This document shows, piece by piece, positions 40,041 through 52,800 of a stretch of 64,000 nucleotides of DNA (its first letter is position 1; each line of letters opens with the position of its first letter). Source of the DNA: Pohlia nutans. Lineage: Eukaryota; Streptophyta; Bryopsida; Bryales; Mniaceae. Position numbers and translations under genes: made by a program. The DNA lies in the NCBI GenBank assembly GCA_022496805.1, contig CM040094.1, forward strand, positions 6,161,501 through 6,225,500, read 5' to 3'. The notes under the pieces are model-generated. The model had not been told where the DNA came from. It did not search any database and saw nothing but the letters and a program-made list of their open reading frames with translations.

Positions 40041-40574
40041 CGTCCCAGTTCAACAATGTTTTCAAAAATTTGTTATAAAATGTTTGATGAAAGCCGAAAT
40101 TGGAGTTGATGTACAAAGAAAAGTTGTAAATGTCAATGTGAAGATCACATCTGTACGATTGGATTTATCATATATTTCTTTAATATTTTTTATTCATTTT
40201 GCAAGGTTTTCTCTTTAAAATCAATTAAAAATCATGATTAACGGAATATTTTTAAAAGAAATTGTGATGAAATTGGAATAACATGCACTACGAGATGGTA
40301 TGGTTTCTATTATTTGATTTTACTTATTTCAAAAAATCATCTTTAAGGTCTCACTTTTTAAACTAAGATTGAAACTTGACATAAACAACTTGTGTTGTTT
40401 TTCCAAAAATCATAATAACCTATTTTGAAAATCAAAACAGTACAAAGGATAGTCAACTTGCACAAGAATCATGAGAAATTTTGGTGGATGAAAACTGTTC
40501 AGTTTGGATAGAATTTTAACAGTCAAAATCTTTTCAGTGTCCAAATATTAGACGCGTGCGCTTGAAAGGGTTAA
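40041..40574 (+). mobile_element. TTAA element split by the one at 39791
   Basis: Its right part (40360-40574, ending AAAGGGTTAA) is repeated at 42896-43101. Its left end is probably the TTAACCCTTTAA at 39783, now separated by the 250-bp insertion. Limits are inferred. Confidence 0.5.
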
Positions 40575-40756
40575 GTGGGTCTTACATGAACTTCTTTTTG
40601 TTTTATTTTTATTTTTATTTTTTTAACCAACACATGCAGAGTTCTTCATTGATTGTGATGATATAAAATTTGGTTACTTGTGAATTATGTTTTTTCCAAT
40701 ACGATTGATTGAATTTATCATTTAAAAACCATGGATCCTTGGTCCTTTACGGGTTA
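40571..40756 (+). mobile_element. Left-truncated CCCCTAAAGGACC element
   Basis: Starts inside the family consensus (gtgggtcttacatgaacttc) right at the TTAA of the previous element and ends TTGGTCCTTTACGGGTTAA. Confidence 0.65.
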
Positions 40757-42627
40757 ATTATAGTAATCAAAATGGAGGCGAGTCATATGTTTCTAGATTT
40801 TAAGAATAACTTTATTACTGGCACATAGTTTTTTTCAATGTTTTATGGGGAATTACACTCATAACAAAGCACACCCTAATTTGTTGTGTTAAAATACATA
40901 AAGTTTATTTTTGGATTCTCCTTTGAACACTCTTTCTCCTTTTAAATATAATAAATAAATAAACAAATAAACTATTTAGACACCAAGGTCCCAAATTAGA
41001 TTGTCAAATATGGTACAACAATTAGAGTGAAAAAGAACTTTGACAAGTGGGGTGAAATTTTTGGCATGTATTTCTCAAGATTTATCTTGCATTTTTAAAG
41101 AACTCATTGAAATACAATTCATTCATGAGATAGCTAATGAAATTTGTATATTGTACCAGCCGTTATCGTTGGCATTTTATGCAAAATATATGTAGCCAAA
41201 ACAAATGTCAAATTATGTGAATATTCTTCAAGATTCTCCATTTCCACCATACAAAATAATTTGTTTTAACAAATTATTTCCTATAGATTTGGCTTCTCTT
41301 TTTACAATTAATTTTGCCAATCCTAACTTCTGGGTACAGTAATGAAATTTGCATAGAGAATGTACTTAAGTTTGTCAATTGATTTTTCATTTCTTGTGGC
41401 AAAAATAGTAATAAAGTTAAAGAAACGAAGGCTAAATTTATGATTGGCATTAAACTACCTTGGTTTGGTTCATTTTGTACAATGAAATTGTAAAGACATC
41501 ATTCCCCATAAGAAAGGAATGACATATTGACAATAGTATTTATACAATAGAACCAAACCTAAGCAATTCAATAATGTCACAATGTATGAATATAAGATTG
41601 TAGAGAAGATAATTTTTGTCCTTTGACAACAATACAAATATAAATAGTATTCCGTGGGATACTTTTAGTAAAAGATACAAAATTCAATTTTTCAATTCAT
41701 TCTATTGGTCGTGTGGGTTATTACATTCTTGTAAGAGCATTTTTTTGCACCATCATTGCACAAGGAAAACGGTTTAGCAAGGGTTTACTAAGGCACTTCC
41801 TATTTGAAGCGTCTTATGAGGTTTTCAACTTATTGCATGTGGGAGGGGCACCATGTGACACAGATGGTAGCGGGGGAGGGGCGCAGAATGCAAAGGCCCA
41901 TAGGCTTTGCCTTTTGTCAACTAAACCATGTATATATTGAGTAGTTGCACCTTGGGGAGAGTAGTTTTGTTCCAATCACCCTTTGTCCGGTGGGTATTGG
42001 GTCATTAACATTACGAACAAACACTTTATTCATGTCGGCCTTAAAAGAGAACTAAAGTTTCTATTTTTCTATCTAGTTGCGCCCCTTGCAACCTACCTGT
42101 GCATAGACCACATTTAGCCAAACATCAAGAGGAAATGCTCTAACATACCTAGATTCTTCATGTGGAAAGGTCCAACCGTCCCATGGATGGGCATTAATAT
42201 TATGAACTTCATCTTCTAATTTGTATATAAACTTTCAAAATTTTATCCAAGATGTCATATGAATGTGACACGGCTTTGATATCACCACTACAACATTCTT
42301 TACATGTTTTTGGGTAGTATTGAAGGAGGTAGACTATACTTCACAGGTAGTATGACGAAAAGTGATAAAATTTTAGAGATGAGCCAGGTCCTTATGGGGT
42401 TAACCCTAAAATGTTAACCCTAAAATGTCAAGCCCGAGTTGGTATTCTTAGTTTTCAAACCACTTCAACCAAGAATCGCTAATAATGAAAAAACATTTTA
42501 ATTTTTTTTAAGCATGGTCAATGATAAAAATAACATGTACCTACATTTTAAGAATGTAAATTACTTTTATATTTTGAGGTTAAAACTCCAAAATATTCCT
42601 TTTCTTTCTAAATTAAGCCATATCCTT
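40757..42627. other. Intergenic, no gene recognised
   Basis: A 75-codon plus frame at 41713-41940 has no motif. A small tandem 'taaccctaaaatgt' occurs at 42401-42428. Confidence 0.45.
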
Positions 42628-42825
42628 GAACCCCTAAACGTCTTAACGTGTCGTTGCTGCCAATAGAATACGATGTATTTTGGTTTTATTTGGAATGAAT
42701 CCACACCTTTAATGGGTTTGATTTCAGAAGAGAAATTGAAATTTAGGTCAATGCGATTTGAAATTTCTTGTTGATAGCAAATCTCAATTATACGACAACG
42801 TATATACTATCCCATGGGAAGTTTA
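42628..42825 (-). mobile_element. Degenerate 230-bp-family relative
   Basis: Closest to 3196-3412 (shared 'ttatttggaatgaatcca'-type stretch and the end 'tactatcccatgggaagttt'). Confidence 0.5.
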
Positions 42826-43101
42826 AACCCCTAAAGGACCATGAGCCCACCATGTGGCTCCTGTTTTTTTAGTAATTTTGATTAGGTTTTATGTAAGAAT
42901 GAAACTTGACATAAACCGATTGTGTTATTTAAAAAAAATCTTAATAACCTATTTTAAAGATTCAAACTTTTCAAAGAGTAGTTAACTTGCACAAGAACCA
43001 AGAGTAATTTTGATGAATGAAAACTGTCCTATGTGAATGAAATCCGAACATCTTCAATCTTTTCGTCGTTCAATATATGAACGCTGCCCTAAAGGGTTAA
43101 G
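42826..43101 (+). mobile_element. Chimeric element: two families fused
   Basis: The first 70 bp (AACCCCTAAAGGACCATGAG to 'aggttttatgtaag') are the left part of the CCCCTAAAGGACC family; from about 42896 the sequence is the right part of the element at 40041-40574, ending AAAGGGTTAA. Confidence 0.65.
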
Positions 43102-43229
43102 TTTAAAAGCTACATCTCAATTATACCACTCAATGAACGACAGGCTCTCACTTGGAGTAAACAACCAGATTAACGTAACCACGAATTAATGATTAGTAAA
43201 CCAGAGAGTACAGTAAACGTGTTTTAATT

Positions 43230-44335
43230 AAAAGCCCCGCCCGGGGGGGGGGGCAATAATAGAGACAGGCCCCGCCCGCCCGCGCGCAGCCAGGCCCGTG
43301 CACCCCACCCCGTCTCTCTAACCCCTACAAAACCGCCGACGTGGCCGCCGCAACCCCTACACGTTGACAATCCCCCCTACAACCCCTCTCCCGCACCCGC
43401 GCGCCCGTTCTCCCGCCCCCCCGCCCGGCACGGGTCCCGCGCTCCTCATCTTCCTCCCCGCCCCCTTTCCTTTGCATGCGATCATTGCCCGAGCACCTTT
43501 CCTCATCTTCCCTCCCCACCACCCTTGCGATGCCGGATCCATATTAGGGTTTTCAGATCAATCACTCTGGTTATGGCGGAGTCGCATTATTAGAACACAG
43601 CGAAGACAAAGAAGACGAAGAATAAGAAACAGGATGCTTTCTAGTGAGGAAGAACCACGCTTCTTTCCAAATGTAGGAGCTATGGAGGTGGACGAAATGG
43701 AAGTAGTAGCTTGGCGCGGTCTGATCAGGTGCGCGATGACAGTTTCGTTTTGTGTCGAGAGGAATTTGTTTGTGTGTGGATGTCGGTACGTTTTCGAGGT
43801 TTTCTCACGGTGCATTTATTGCAGATGATGGCCGTTGCAGATCAGGTGTACATTCCGCTGGTGTTATATTTATTGTTATTATTGTTGTAAAGAGCGGGGT
43901 TGGAGTTGCAGGGAGAGAATGAAATTCAGTCGTGATTCTGCAAGGTGATTGTTGTCGTGAGATGGCGTTTAGTGGGGAAAAATCTAGGACGCTGCAACAG
44001 AGTGGAAGCGCGATGATAGTTTTTTCCTACCTTTTCTGCTTGTTTTGTGTCTAGAGGAATTTGTTCACGAGTGTGGATGTCGGTACTTTTTTCCAGTAAG
44101 TTAATGTGGTGTCTTGGTGGTGCCTTCTACTATGCTGAATTGTCTTTAGGTGTTTGTGCATTTATTGCAGATGATGGCCGTTGCAGATCAGGCTTGTGTA
44201 CATTCCTCCCTTGTTGCTGGTGTCGTATTATTACCTTATTGCTGGTGTCATGTTATTATTATTGAGAAGAGCGGGGATGGAGCAACAGGGGGAATGAAAT
44301 TGAGCCGGTGATTGTTTTGGTGAGGTGAGGGGAGG
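43230..44335 (+). promoter_or_regulatory. NPH3-like gene upstream region and leader
   Basis: G+C-rich promoter area with an 11-base G run at 43245, pyrimidine-rich stretches to about 43540 and a telobox-like TTAGGGTTTT at 43545. The leader from about 43732 is a tandem duplication (described separately) and holds several upstream ATGs. Plausible leader introns end at 'tttattgcag' before 43827 and 44172. A 154-codon frame at 43364-43828 is low-complexity and not supported as a gene. Confidence 0.5.
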
Positions 44336-44390
44336 ATGGCGTCCAGTGGGGAGAAATCTAGGACGCCGCAACAGAGTAGTGGGAGCTCGG
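43732..44390 (+). repeat. Tandem duplication of leader plus first codons
   Basis: Unit 1 about 43732-44007, unit 2 about 44008-44390. Both contain 'gaggaatttgtt..gtgtggatgtcggta', 'catttattgcagatgatggc' and a block starting ATGGCG..AGTGGGGA. In unit 1 the start-codon block at 43962 runs 30 codons and stops; in unit 2 it is the real start of the NPH3-like protein. Confidence 0.8.
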
Positions 44391-46240
44391 GGCAGCAGAG
44401 GAGAGGGCAAGCGTGGCTGTGCACGTCCGGGCTGCAGAGCGATGTTGTGGTGGAGGTGGACCAGATGAGTTTCCATCTGCACAAGTTTCCTCTGGTCTCG
44501 CACAGTCGGCGTCTCGCCAAGCTCGTGGAAGAAGCCAGCAAGGAGGACGAAGACTCCTGCGAGATTCAGCTCGTGAATTTCCCGGGCGGGACGTGGGCCT
44601 TTGAGCTCGCAGCCAAGTTCTGCTATGGCGTCAAAGTGGAATTCACTTCCAGCAATGTCGTGGCGCTTCGTTGCGCCGCGGAGTACCTGGAAATGACGGA
44701 AGATCTCGGCGTGGAGAGCCTGATTGAACGCTCTGAGGATTTTCTTCAGCAAGTCGTGTTGCACAGCTGGTCGGATTCTGTCACTGCGTTGCAGAGCTGC
44801 ACGCAGTTCTATCCCATGGCCGAGGAACTCGGCTTAGTGGATAGATTGATAGACTCCGTGTGCTCGAAGGCCACTTTGAATGACTCCTCCAGAGGGGCCT
44901 GGCCAATGCAGGGTCACCGGTCATTGCAGAGCCCCGGGGGGAGCTTGTTGTGGAATGGGATTAGCACTGGAGCTCGTGCGCGAGTTCTTGGAGATGGGGA
45001 GAATTGGTGGTACGAAGATATCTCGGTTTTGAGCTTCCCTTTCTTCGAGAAGGTCATTCTTGGGATGGAGGGCGTTGGAGTGCGAAATGAAAGCATATGG
45101 GGTGCTGTTGTGCATTATGCGAAGAAGGCATTGCCAGGTTTACATCGGCGACACAGTGGACGTGAGGCGGCTCATAGTCAGCGGAAGGCACTTGTGAGTG
45201 CGAATCCTGCCATTCTGCAGGAGAATGACCAGCGGATTCTGCTGGAAACTATTGAGTCCCTGTTACCCCCGTTGAAAGTGGCGACTTCCACTCGGTTTTT
45301 GTTTGGATTGTTGCGGCTGGCTATCATATTGAATGCCAGCCCGCAATGTAAAAGTAGCTTGGAGAAGAGGATAGGTATGCAATTGGAGCAGGCCACTTTG
45401 GACGAGCTGCTCGTGCCAAACTACTCGCATGTGGAGGAGACGCTTTATGATATTGATTTGGTGCAGCGGATTTTGGAGCACTACTTGCTGTTGGAACAGA
45501 ACATTCCACCCGAGTCGGATGAAGAGGGTCTGCTTCTGGGGTCGCCGTCGTTGTGTCCCATCATGATGGTCGCCAAGTTGCTGGATGCTTACCTTGCTGA
45601 AATTGCGCCGGATGTGAATTTGAAGCCCTCCAAGTTCCAGGCATTGGCTGAGGCCCTGCCAGATTACTCCCGGCTTGTGGATGATGGGTTGTACAGGGCT
45701 ATTGACGTGTACTTGAAGGCGCATCCGTGGCTTTCAGAGGCCGAGCGGGAGATGGTCTGCAAGATAATGAGTTGCCAGAAGCTGTCACTGGAAGCGTGCA
45801 CGCATGCGGCGCAGAATGAGAGGCTGCCATTGAGGGTGGTGGTGCAGGTTCTTTTCTTTGAGCAGCTTCAGCTGCGAAATGCGATCGCGGGTTCGTTTCT
45901 GGTCGCGGATACTGTAGGTCAATCAGGTAGACAGCAAGGGCAGATCCCTCTAGCTGCAGGAGGGACGAGACAGGGGGAGAGTTGGGATAACTCAGTTGGG
46001 AACAGTCAAGCCTATAAAGATGATATGGGGAAGATACTGGCACGCGTGAGTCAGTTGGAGATTGAATGTGGGAGTATGAGGCAGGAAATTGAGAACCTTC
46101 ACAGGTCAAAGAAGCCACTGAACTCGCTCTCAAAAGCATTTGGTTGCAAAATGTTCTCACCCGTCGTTCCTTCAACTGGAGAGATCGACAAGGGCCAGGG
46201 CCGAAATTTAGGTGGAAATGTAGGCGAGCAGGTGCAGTAA
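44336..46240 (+). CDS. BTB/NPH3-domain protein, NPH3/RPT2-like family
   Basis: Intronless frame of 634 residues. Family members are thought to act as substrate adaptors for CUL3 ubiquitin ligases and in phototropin signalling and PIN trafficking at the plasma membrane. Order seen: low-complexity N-terminus, BTB/POZ domain at about 27-135 (SDVVVEVDQMSFHLHKFPL, then CEIQLVNFPGGTWAFELAAK), NPH3 domain from WWYEDISVLSFPFFEKVI at 224 to about 485, with YDIDLVQRILEHYLL and the very conserved LPDYSRLVDDGLYRAIDVYL (441-460) and HPWLSEAERE, then LPLRVVVQVLFFEQLQLR, and a short coiled coil at about 563-590. Length and order are normal for the family. The precise subgroup cannot be set by eye. The ATG is supported by the start of family similarity and by the leader duplication. 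Confidence 0.95.
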   Translation: MASSGEKSRTPQQSSGSSGQQRRGQAWLCTSGLQSDVVVEVDQMSFHLHKFPLVSHSRRLAKLVEEASKEDEDSCEIQLVNFPGGTWAFELAAKFCYGVKVEFTSSNVVALRCAAEYLEMTEDLGVESLIERSEDFLQQVVLHSWSDSVTALQSCTQFYPMAEELGLVDRLIDSVCSKATLNDSSRGAWPMQGHRSLQSPGGSLLWNGISTGARARVLGDGENWWYEDISVLSFPFFEKVILGMEGVGVRNESIWGAVVHYAKKALPGLHRRHSGREAAHSQRKALVSANPAILQENDQRILLETIESLLPPLKVATSTRFLFGLLRLAIILNASPQCKSSLEKRIGMQLEQATLDELLVPNYSHVEETLYDIDLVQRILEHYLLLEQNIPPESDEEGLLLGSPSLCPIMMVAKLLDAYLAEIAPDVNLKPSKFQALAEALPDYSRLVDDGLYRAIDVYLKAHPWLSEAEREMVCKIMSCQKLSLEACTHAAQNERLPLRVVVQVLFFEQLQLRNAIAGSFLVADTVGQSGRQQGQIPLAAGGTRQGESWDNSVGNSQAYKDDMGKILARVSQLEIECGSMRQEIENLHRSKKPLNSLSKAFGCKMFSPVVPSTGEIDKGQGRNLGGNVGEQVQ

Positions 46241-46932
46241 GGAACAGAAAGAAAAAAACACTCGTTTTTTGATACTGAAGCTGGTCTAGTAATCATGGAA
46301 GATTTTTTTCAGGTACCACCTTGGAAGTGAATTCTTTTCAGGCTTCGCTGCTGCATTATTCTGCAAATAAATCCAACTTGGAAGCAACCCCTTGAAGAAT
46401 ACTCTTGAATTTGTATGCTTCCGGGGTCTTCAATTTTGATGCACTCTTTTCTGTACATAGGCTGCAGGAACTCTGCTCCAGGCAATGGAGATACTGCGTT
46501 TGCCTTCAATGACAAGCATGATCAGCAGCAGCAGCAGCAGCAGCCCACTTGTATCTTTCTTGTAGCTTATTATTTTCACCGGTGCTCTAGATTTGAGGTT
46601 AACAGCATTCTTCGTTACTTGGACAATTCAATCTATTGTTTCTGCCTGGGTACTGGTAGTCGTGAACTCTTTGAAGGAGGAATGGACATAGTTGTAGCTA
46701 AGTTCTGGTAGTGGATTCCTCAGCTGTTATTGTTATTATTACTATTATTTTTCTGGCTAGCTTGAACAGCTGCAGAACATTAGACAGGAGTAGAGTGCAG
46801 AATAGCAGAGCCGCGGACTGGCAACTCGTCTTGTCTGCGATTGCTGCATGTGAAGCAACATCCAGTTATGAAAGGTCATTTATTCAAGTGAAGTTTGGAT
46901 CTCTTCTTCTTCCGAAAAGTGTTGCAGTCTGA
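46241..46932 (+). other. Probable 3' UTR of the NPH3-like gene
   Basis: Contains a (CAG)n run of about seven units at 46522-46544 and several short frames without homology. No new gene. Confidence 0.45.
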
Positions 46933-49834
46933 AATTCAACCCTTCAGGTCCCATACTCCCATTAAGTACTTTCTAATCATTTTTGGGTCAAATGCTGATT
47001 TTCACCTGCTTACTTGTCAGTCCAACCAATAAAATGTAGCCTTGATAGTCCTCTCTGATTTATTCAAAAATGATTGAAATTGTGATTTTATGGCACTAAT
47101 AATCCCAAAACCCTAAAATATGCTACAGTAATTGTTTTACTATTGAATTTCTCTACCTGTTACCATCTACTCAAGCAATTTGAACATACTGGACGACATA
47201 CGAAGTGGAGGGTACACTGTAGCTAGCTTGGGTTAACAGTTAACTATGACATTCTTAACTCCCATATCTTAAGTACAAGTAATTTTCTTTGGTGTTGACT
47301 GCATAGCTCCAGTTTCAGTCTGGGGTTTTAATTACTTGAGCTAAATTGTTGGACGAGTGGGTGTCAAAGTCAGCATGGGGAAATCTGGCGGTTGCGGCAG
47401 AATGACGGAATTCATGAATGGTACTAAAATGTAATGGTGTTGACTGTGCACAGAAGTGTATGTCAGGCAGGATGGACAGCAGCCTTTTTGCACCCGCCGG
47501 AAACTGTCTGCCTTGACACAAGTTATGTATATTTCTGCTCACAGTCAGGACCATTCATGTTTAGGGTTAGTTCACACATGCCATATCTTTCAATAGAACT
47601 GCATGTACAGTAACTTACAGCAGGTTCGTATCACTTACCAGTTGCACAGTGTTCCAATCTCGCCGCATGCTGATGCAGGGCTGTCCACAAAATGGCCATA
47701 TTCTGCTACATTTGCAAAGCCATGTTTTCATAGTCATAATGCTGGCCTTAGAGCATCCGCACCCTTCTCTTTTCAATTCACTCATAACCGGTTGTTGACT
47801 TTTCAATGCCAAAGTGGCTACATCCCATTGGCAACCCGTCATCATTGGCATCACAAGTTTCAGCTCATAACATTCTCTCTTTCAACTTGCATCCTCTGTC
47901 CCTGTATCATGAAGATCAAGAATTATCATTGAAAAGTGAACAATTGGTTATGTATGATAACCTACTCGCTGCTATGGTGGTTCGTTGGTTATCTAATACA
48001 TCACATACAAACTTTGGAGTCAAGCTATTGTCTCCACACCCTTGGACCACTATGCGTCCCACTATGGAGTACGTGAACCCATCAAAATCACTATACATGG
48101 GTAATCATTATTGTCTATCAATTTAGGATACCAAGCCGGTCCTTAAATTAACTATAGAGGGGCGTATTTAGATATCACTATACTGCCCTGACATTTTGTG
48201 GCTCTCTTACGTGCCCTAATTTTGAGCATTAAATCCAAGCGCTTCTCATCTAATTTTTAGAGAATCTCCAGCTTTTAGTGGTAGGGAGTGGATGCTCTTA
48301 GAGCAAGTCCAGTGGTTGATGTCTCTATTTCCAAATTTGGTATCTAGGAACAATATACTAGCCTTGATGATTGACAAAAAATCTTCTTTAGTCAAAATCA
48401 TGACATCGATTTTTAGCAAGAAATTTGAAGACAGTAGCCGTTGTTGAAAATGCTTTTAAGACCATTGTGAGTAGAAAATTTGTTGGAGGTAACTTAGTTT
48501 GTTTAATCATCGCTCATAGGACTGAAGTTTTGTCAATACAAACAAATTCTTAATCTCTTGATACACTCTTTCATGGCAATATTCAACAAGCCAGTGTTTT
48601 GTCTTTATTTGCTTGAGAATTTTTTTGTGGTTGCAAGAAAATCTTAAATTCAATCTTTCATGACTCTTAAGGAATATTGTAGAGGAACATTCTTCTATAG
48701 GAGCTGGGACCCTAATTGCTCTATTTAAGAATGCTATGTTGCATTCAATAACGCAAGTTACCTAAAATTGTATGTACAAGCATCTGAACATCTTAGTAGT
48801 TGTTAAATCTTAGCAATTGAAAGAGGATTCTAGATTCTTTTAGCATAATGTTTTTAGATATTGTGTCAGTAAACTATGAATTTTCAAAAGTGTTGATTAT
48901 AGTTGTATCCAACTCTAGAGGTTGGTTTTGAATAAGGGTTACTATTAGGTCACTTATTTTAGTGGCTTCATGATATTCTTTAGCAGATGTGAGATTTCAT
49001 TTTTTAAATGTTATTATTGTAGTCGACCGTTTATAATAAAAAAAGTCAAAAGTTTATCATTTATTTGGAGAGAGCATACATGGTGCTCATTGAGTAACCA
49101 ACACACATTTTCTTCAAGTATCTTTTTGTACCTTTTATGTGATTGAGCTCAAGATTGTACACAAAGAATGTAAATTCTTCCTCCGACGGTGTTGAAGTTG
49201 CTCTCCAAGTCATTTCTTTGTTCAACCAAATTAGTAGATTTTAGACTTTGTTGAGTGCAAAGCATTATAAGGTTACTTCTTTTGATAATGAATGTGTACT
49301 TTCAAGTGGTAATCTCGAAGTAAAATTTATAGTTTTCAATGTAAAACTAATTTCCCACCTCAAGATTCCACTTGGGTAATGGCACCATATTGAATTGAAC
49401 ATCAAGTTGCACATCATGTTCAAGCTGTTTGTCATCTTTTAGATGAATCATGTAATCAATTTGAACAATATTCAACATAAGAAATACCATTTAGGGTCCT
49501 CAATTTTTTTGTAATATAATTAATTGGTAGCAAATTCAACCATTTTCTTTCAACATACATTCTTCAAGGTTTGACATTCAATGATAATAGAGTATTCTAT
49601 TCTATAAGTATGTTGAATCACATTCAACAATGTATATTGCAAATATAGGTCTTGGATGTATTCATTTTTAAGAATTCCATTTGACCTTACTGAAACTTAG
49701 AGAGAGGCAAATGGCATTTCTTTCGGTATCATCAAATTTTAGGCACTTAAAAATCATACATGCATGTTTTAAGAATGAAGAACCCAATGAATCTCATATT
49801 CGCAAGCATATTTGTTTCACATTTCAAAATGGAT
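46933..49834. other. Intergenic, no gene recognised
   Basis: Mixed composition, then AT-rich. Short frames at 47603-47932 and 47806-48126 overlap others on both strands and have no motif. The final few hundred bases are likely the 3' UTR of the RSPH10B-like gene. Confidence 0.45.
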
Positions 49835-52800
49835 TTAACTTTCAGGCTCCTGTAATTCTTCATCTAATGGCTCTTCATTTTCAATTGGTGCTGGAGGTAG
49901 AGGACTCAACACTGATATTTCATCCATAAACTTTTGTATCATTTGAGCATGTTCTTTCATGTGATTAGGATTTTCATCATCAAAATGCTTATAAGGAGAA
50001 AATCTCTAAATTCATGCCAAAAAACCTTAATTGTTAATTCATTATGACAATATACTAATGTAGCATATTATTGATTAATGCCAATAAATTTGAACTATTG
50101 TATAATAGATTTATGATTATAACCATCATCCTACTTTGTTATATTAATTTTTAAAAACATTGGTAAGTACTCACCAACATTCCAAATTTAACCAAAAGTA
50201 GTTCAAATTCTTTAAAATTTATTTCAAGTTCCAAATATAATTGCGGATCCTTTTTTTGATACTCTGTTTGATATAAAGTTTGTGAGACAATGCTTAATAT
50301 AGAATCTTGAAAAGGATTGTTTTGATGAGCATTGTTTGGCGGAGCATGGCTTGGACGAGCACCACTTGGAAGAGCTTCACTTGAAGGAGCTTGAGGGACA
50401 TCGCTTTGAAGAGCATCACCTTGTGAAACATTGTCCTCATATAATACATTCTATAGTTTTGAATTATAGAATGTTGGTTAGAAATATGCAGGTGTTGCTG
50501 TATGATTTATCATTAACTTTATCATGGAAATGTTCATACATTTGTATTTAGTAACATATCATAATTTGTGTAATGCATTAATGCAATTGTGTAAGTTGTT
50601 GAAATCTTTTATGCTTAGATAAGAAAATTATAAATAATTTTAGTTCACTATTGCATAAAAATAAGAAGATCATTACCTGAAATAAGTGCACAACATATTC
50701 TAATTTAATGCAAAACAAATTTGTTTTGCATTTCAAGAGAAACTTTGCAAATAAAATACGAAAATGTGGTTCGTATTGAAAAAGAATGTCTTGTGTAGGT
50801 TTTTCCATCAAAAAATGATATATTGATTCTTCTTCTTTATTTTCAATTTTATTAAAGCATTGTGCAAAAAAATCTTGTAGCTGGTTATGAAAATGATTAT
50901 TGATGAAAAATTAATATTTGAAATGAGTTTTAAATTTTAATGATACTTAAATTGTAAAATTTAATGAAATAATAGTAAATCGTTTTTGTTATTATTATTT
51001 TTATTAATATGAACAATGTTCAAAAATAAATATACTAAAGTTTGTACAATGAAAATTGTTACAAATTTAATACCTTCATATCAACTTGCATACCATATCC
51101 AAAATATTTGCATAAACCTATTTTTACTAAATTTTCAATCACCTCTCGATGAATCAATTGTCGCTTCTAAGATGCAAGTATGTTATTGCAATTATTATTT
51201 ATGTATTATGATTTTAATTATAATACTTGAAAATATACAAACATACAAAATTTCATTTTGATTATTTTATACTAGCATATAGTTCTAATTGTAATAAATA
51301 AAATTTAAAATCATTTCAATATTGATATTTTGTATTATATTTATAAACTTACAGGACAATAAAAATCAAATGAATCATCCCATGAATTTGAAGAAGGATA
51401 GATTATTGCATCTATTTGAGCTAATCCAAGACCAGGCTCAACAATCTACAATAAATAACATCATATATAATAAAACACTATTACCAATATTTAGTTTAAA
51501 AATGATCAAAACATCATCTACATAAGAAATTTAACCTCATATAGAATCATTCAAGAATATTTTAATAGGTTGATTTACCATATAAACTTAAAATATTTAA
51601 TGATTTTTGACTAAAATATACATCATATTAAACTTTTTATGATATGATGTATAAAATTTACATGTGTGTCATAACACAAACGCCAAAAATTATCTACAGT
51701 CATAGCATAAGCTTGCCCTTCCAATCGTAAATGCTTATGAATATAATACAAATTGTCATCAATGCCACCTAATGCATCACCAAATAGTGTGTCTCTTTTT
51801 TCTCCACCACGAACATATTTTACAATAAATTTCAAGTAGCTTTTTGAAACTTCATCTTTAAAATCTTGCTTAATGCTAAAATTGGCAGATGCTGTTTCTG
51901 ATAAACAATATTTTTTTAATGCAGCTTTTAAAATCACAGCTGATTGATCTACTTTGGGTTCTTCAATAACTGGAACTGGATTTCCATCTGCATCTAGAAG
52001 AGGTTGTATAGATTTAGGTGGGGGTTCTATAGTTTCAGGTGGACGTGGAGGTGGTGACTCCTCTAAAACATGAGTTGTTGTGAGTTCATTGTCATTTTTG
52101 ATATCTTCTACAGTTGCATCAAATTTTTTCTTTTCTATTGTAGAATCAAATTTATTCGCATATGTAGAATAAGCACTGATCAAATTATTAAAAAATAATT
52201 TTGTAAAAAATATATTTAATTTAGTTATAATACTATATTGCAAATTATATATTATATATTATATATTATATATTTAATTCTAAATTTAATTCTATAAAGC
52301 TCTTTAATACGTTGTGGATTAATATAACTATTGTAATGAAAACCAAAATATTACTAATTAAATAATTTTCAATGCTTTTGAAACTATAATGTGTTGATCA
52401 CCATGAGTAAAATTTGGTCTTTTACAACAGTTTATTAGAAATTAGATTTTCTTTTGCAATTAAGAAGATTATAAATCTCAATTGTACTATACTAGTTTAG
52501 TTTTTAAAAACCCATTGTACAAACCAAAATTCTACTATTATTTATTTGGGTATATTTGAGCATATTTGAGCATATTTAAAATTCATTTTTTGTAAAAGAA
52601 CTAACATAATATTAAATTTGGCCTATAAAATTACAACAATTATCAATAAACAATTTTTTTTTTAAATTTCATCTTTTCATTTTTTTGTTGAATGATTATT
52701 ATAATCCAAAACAATGTTGAATCTGGAGTAATATAATTTATATTTTATATGACGCGATCATACATTAATGAAAATATTATACTTTATATAGAATTTGTTT

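Noticed and set aside
43364..43828. 154-codon plus frame in the NPH3-like promoter
   Set aside because: Proline/alanine-rich low complexity from a CCC-rich stretch, no family, overlaps the leader duplication.
44231..44764. 177-codon minus-strand frame opposite the start of the NPH3-like gene (and others at 45263-45724, 45699-46175)
   Set aside because: They mirror the G+C-rich coding strand of a clear plus-strand family member; no motifs of their own.
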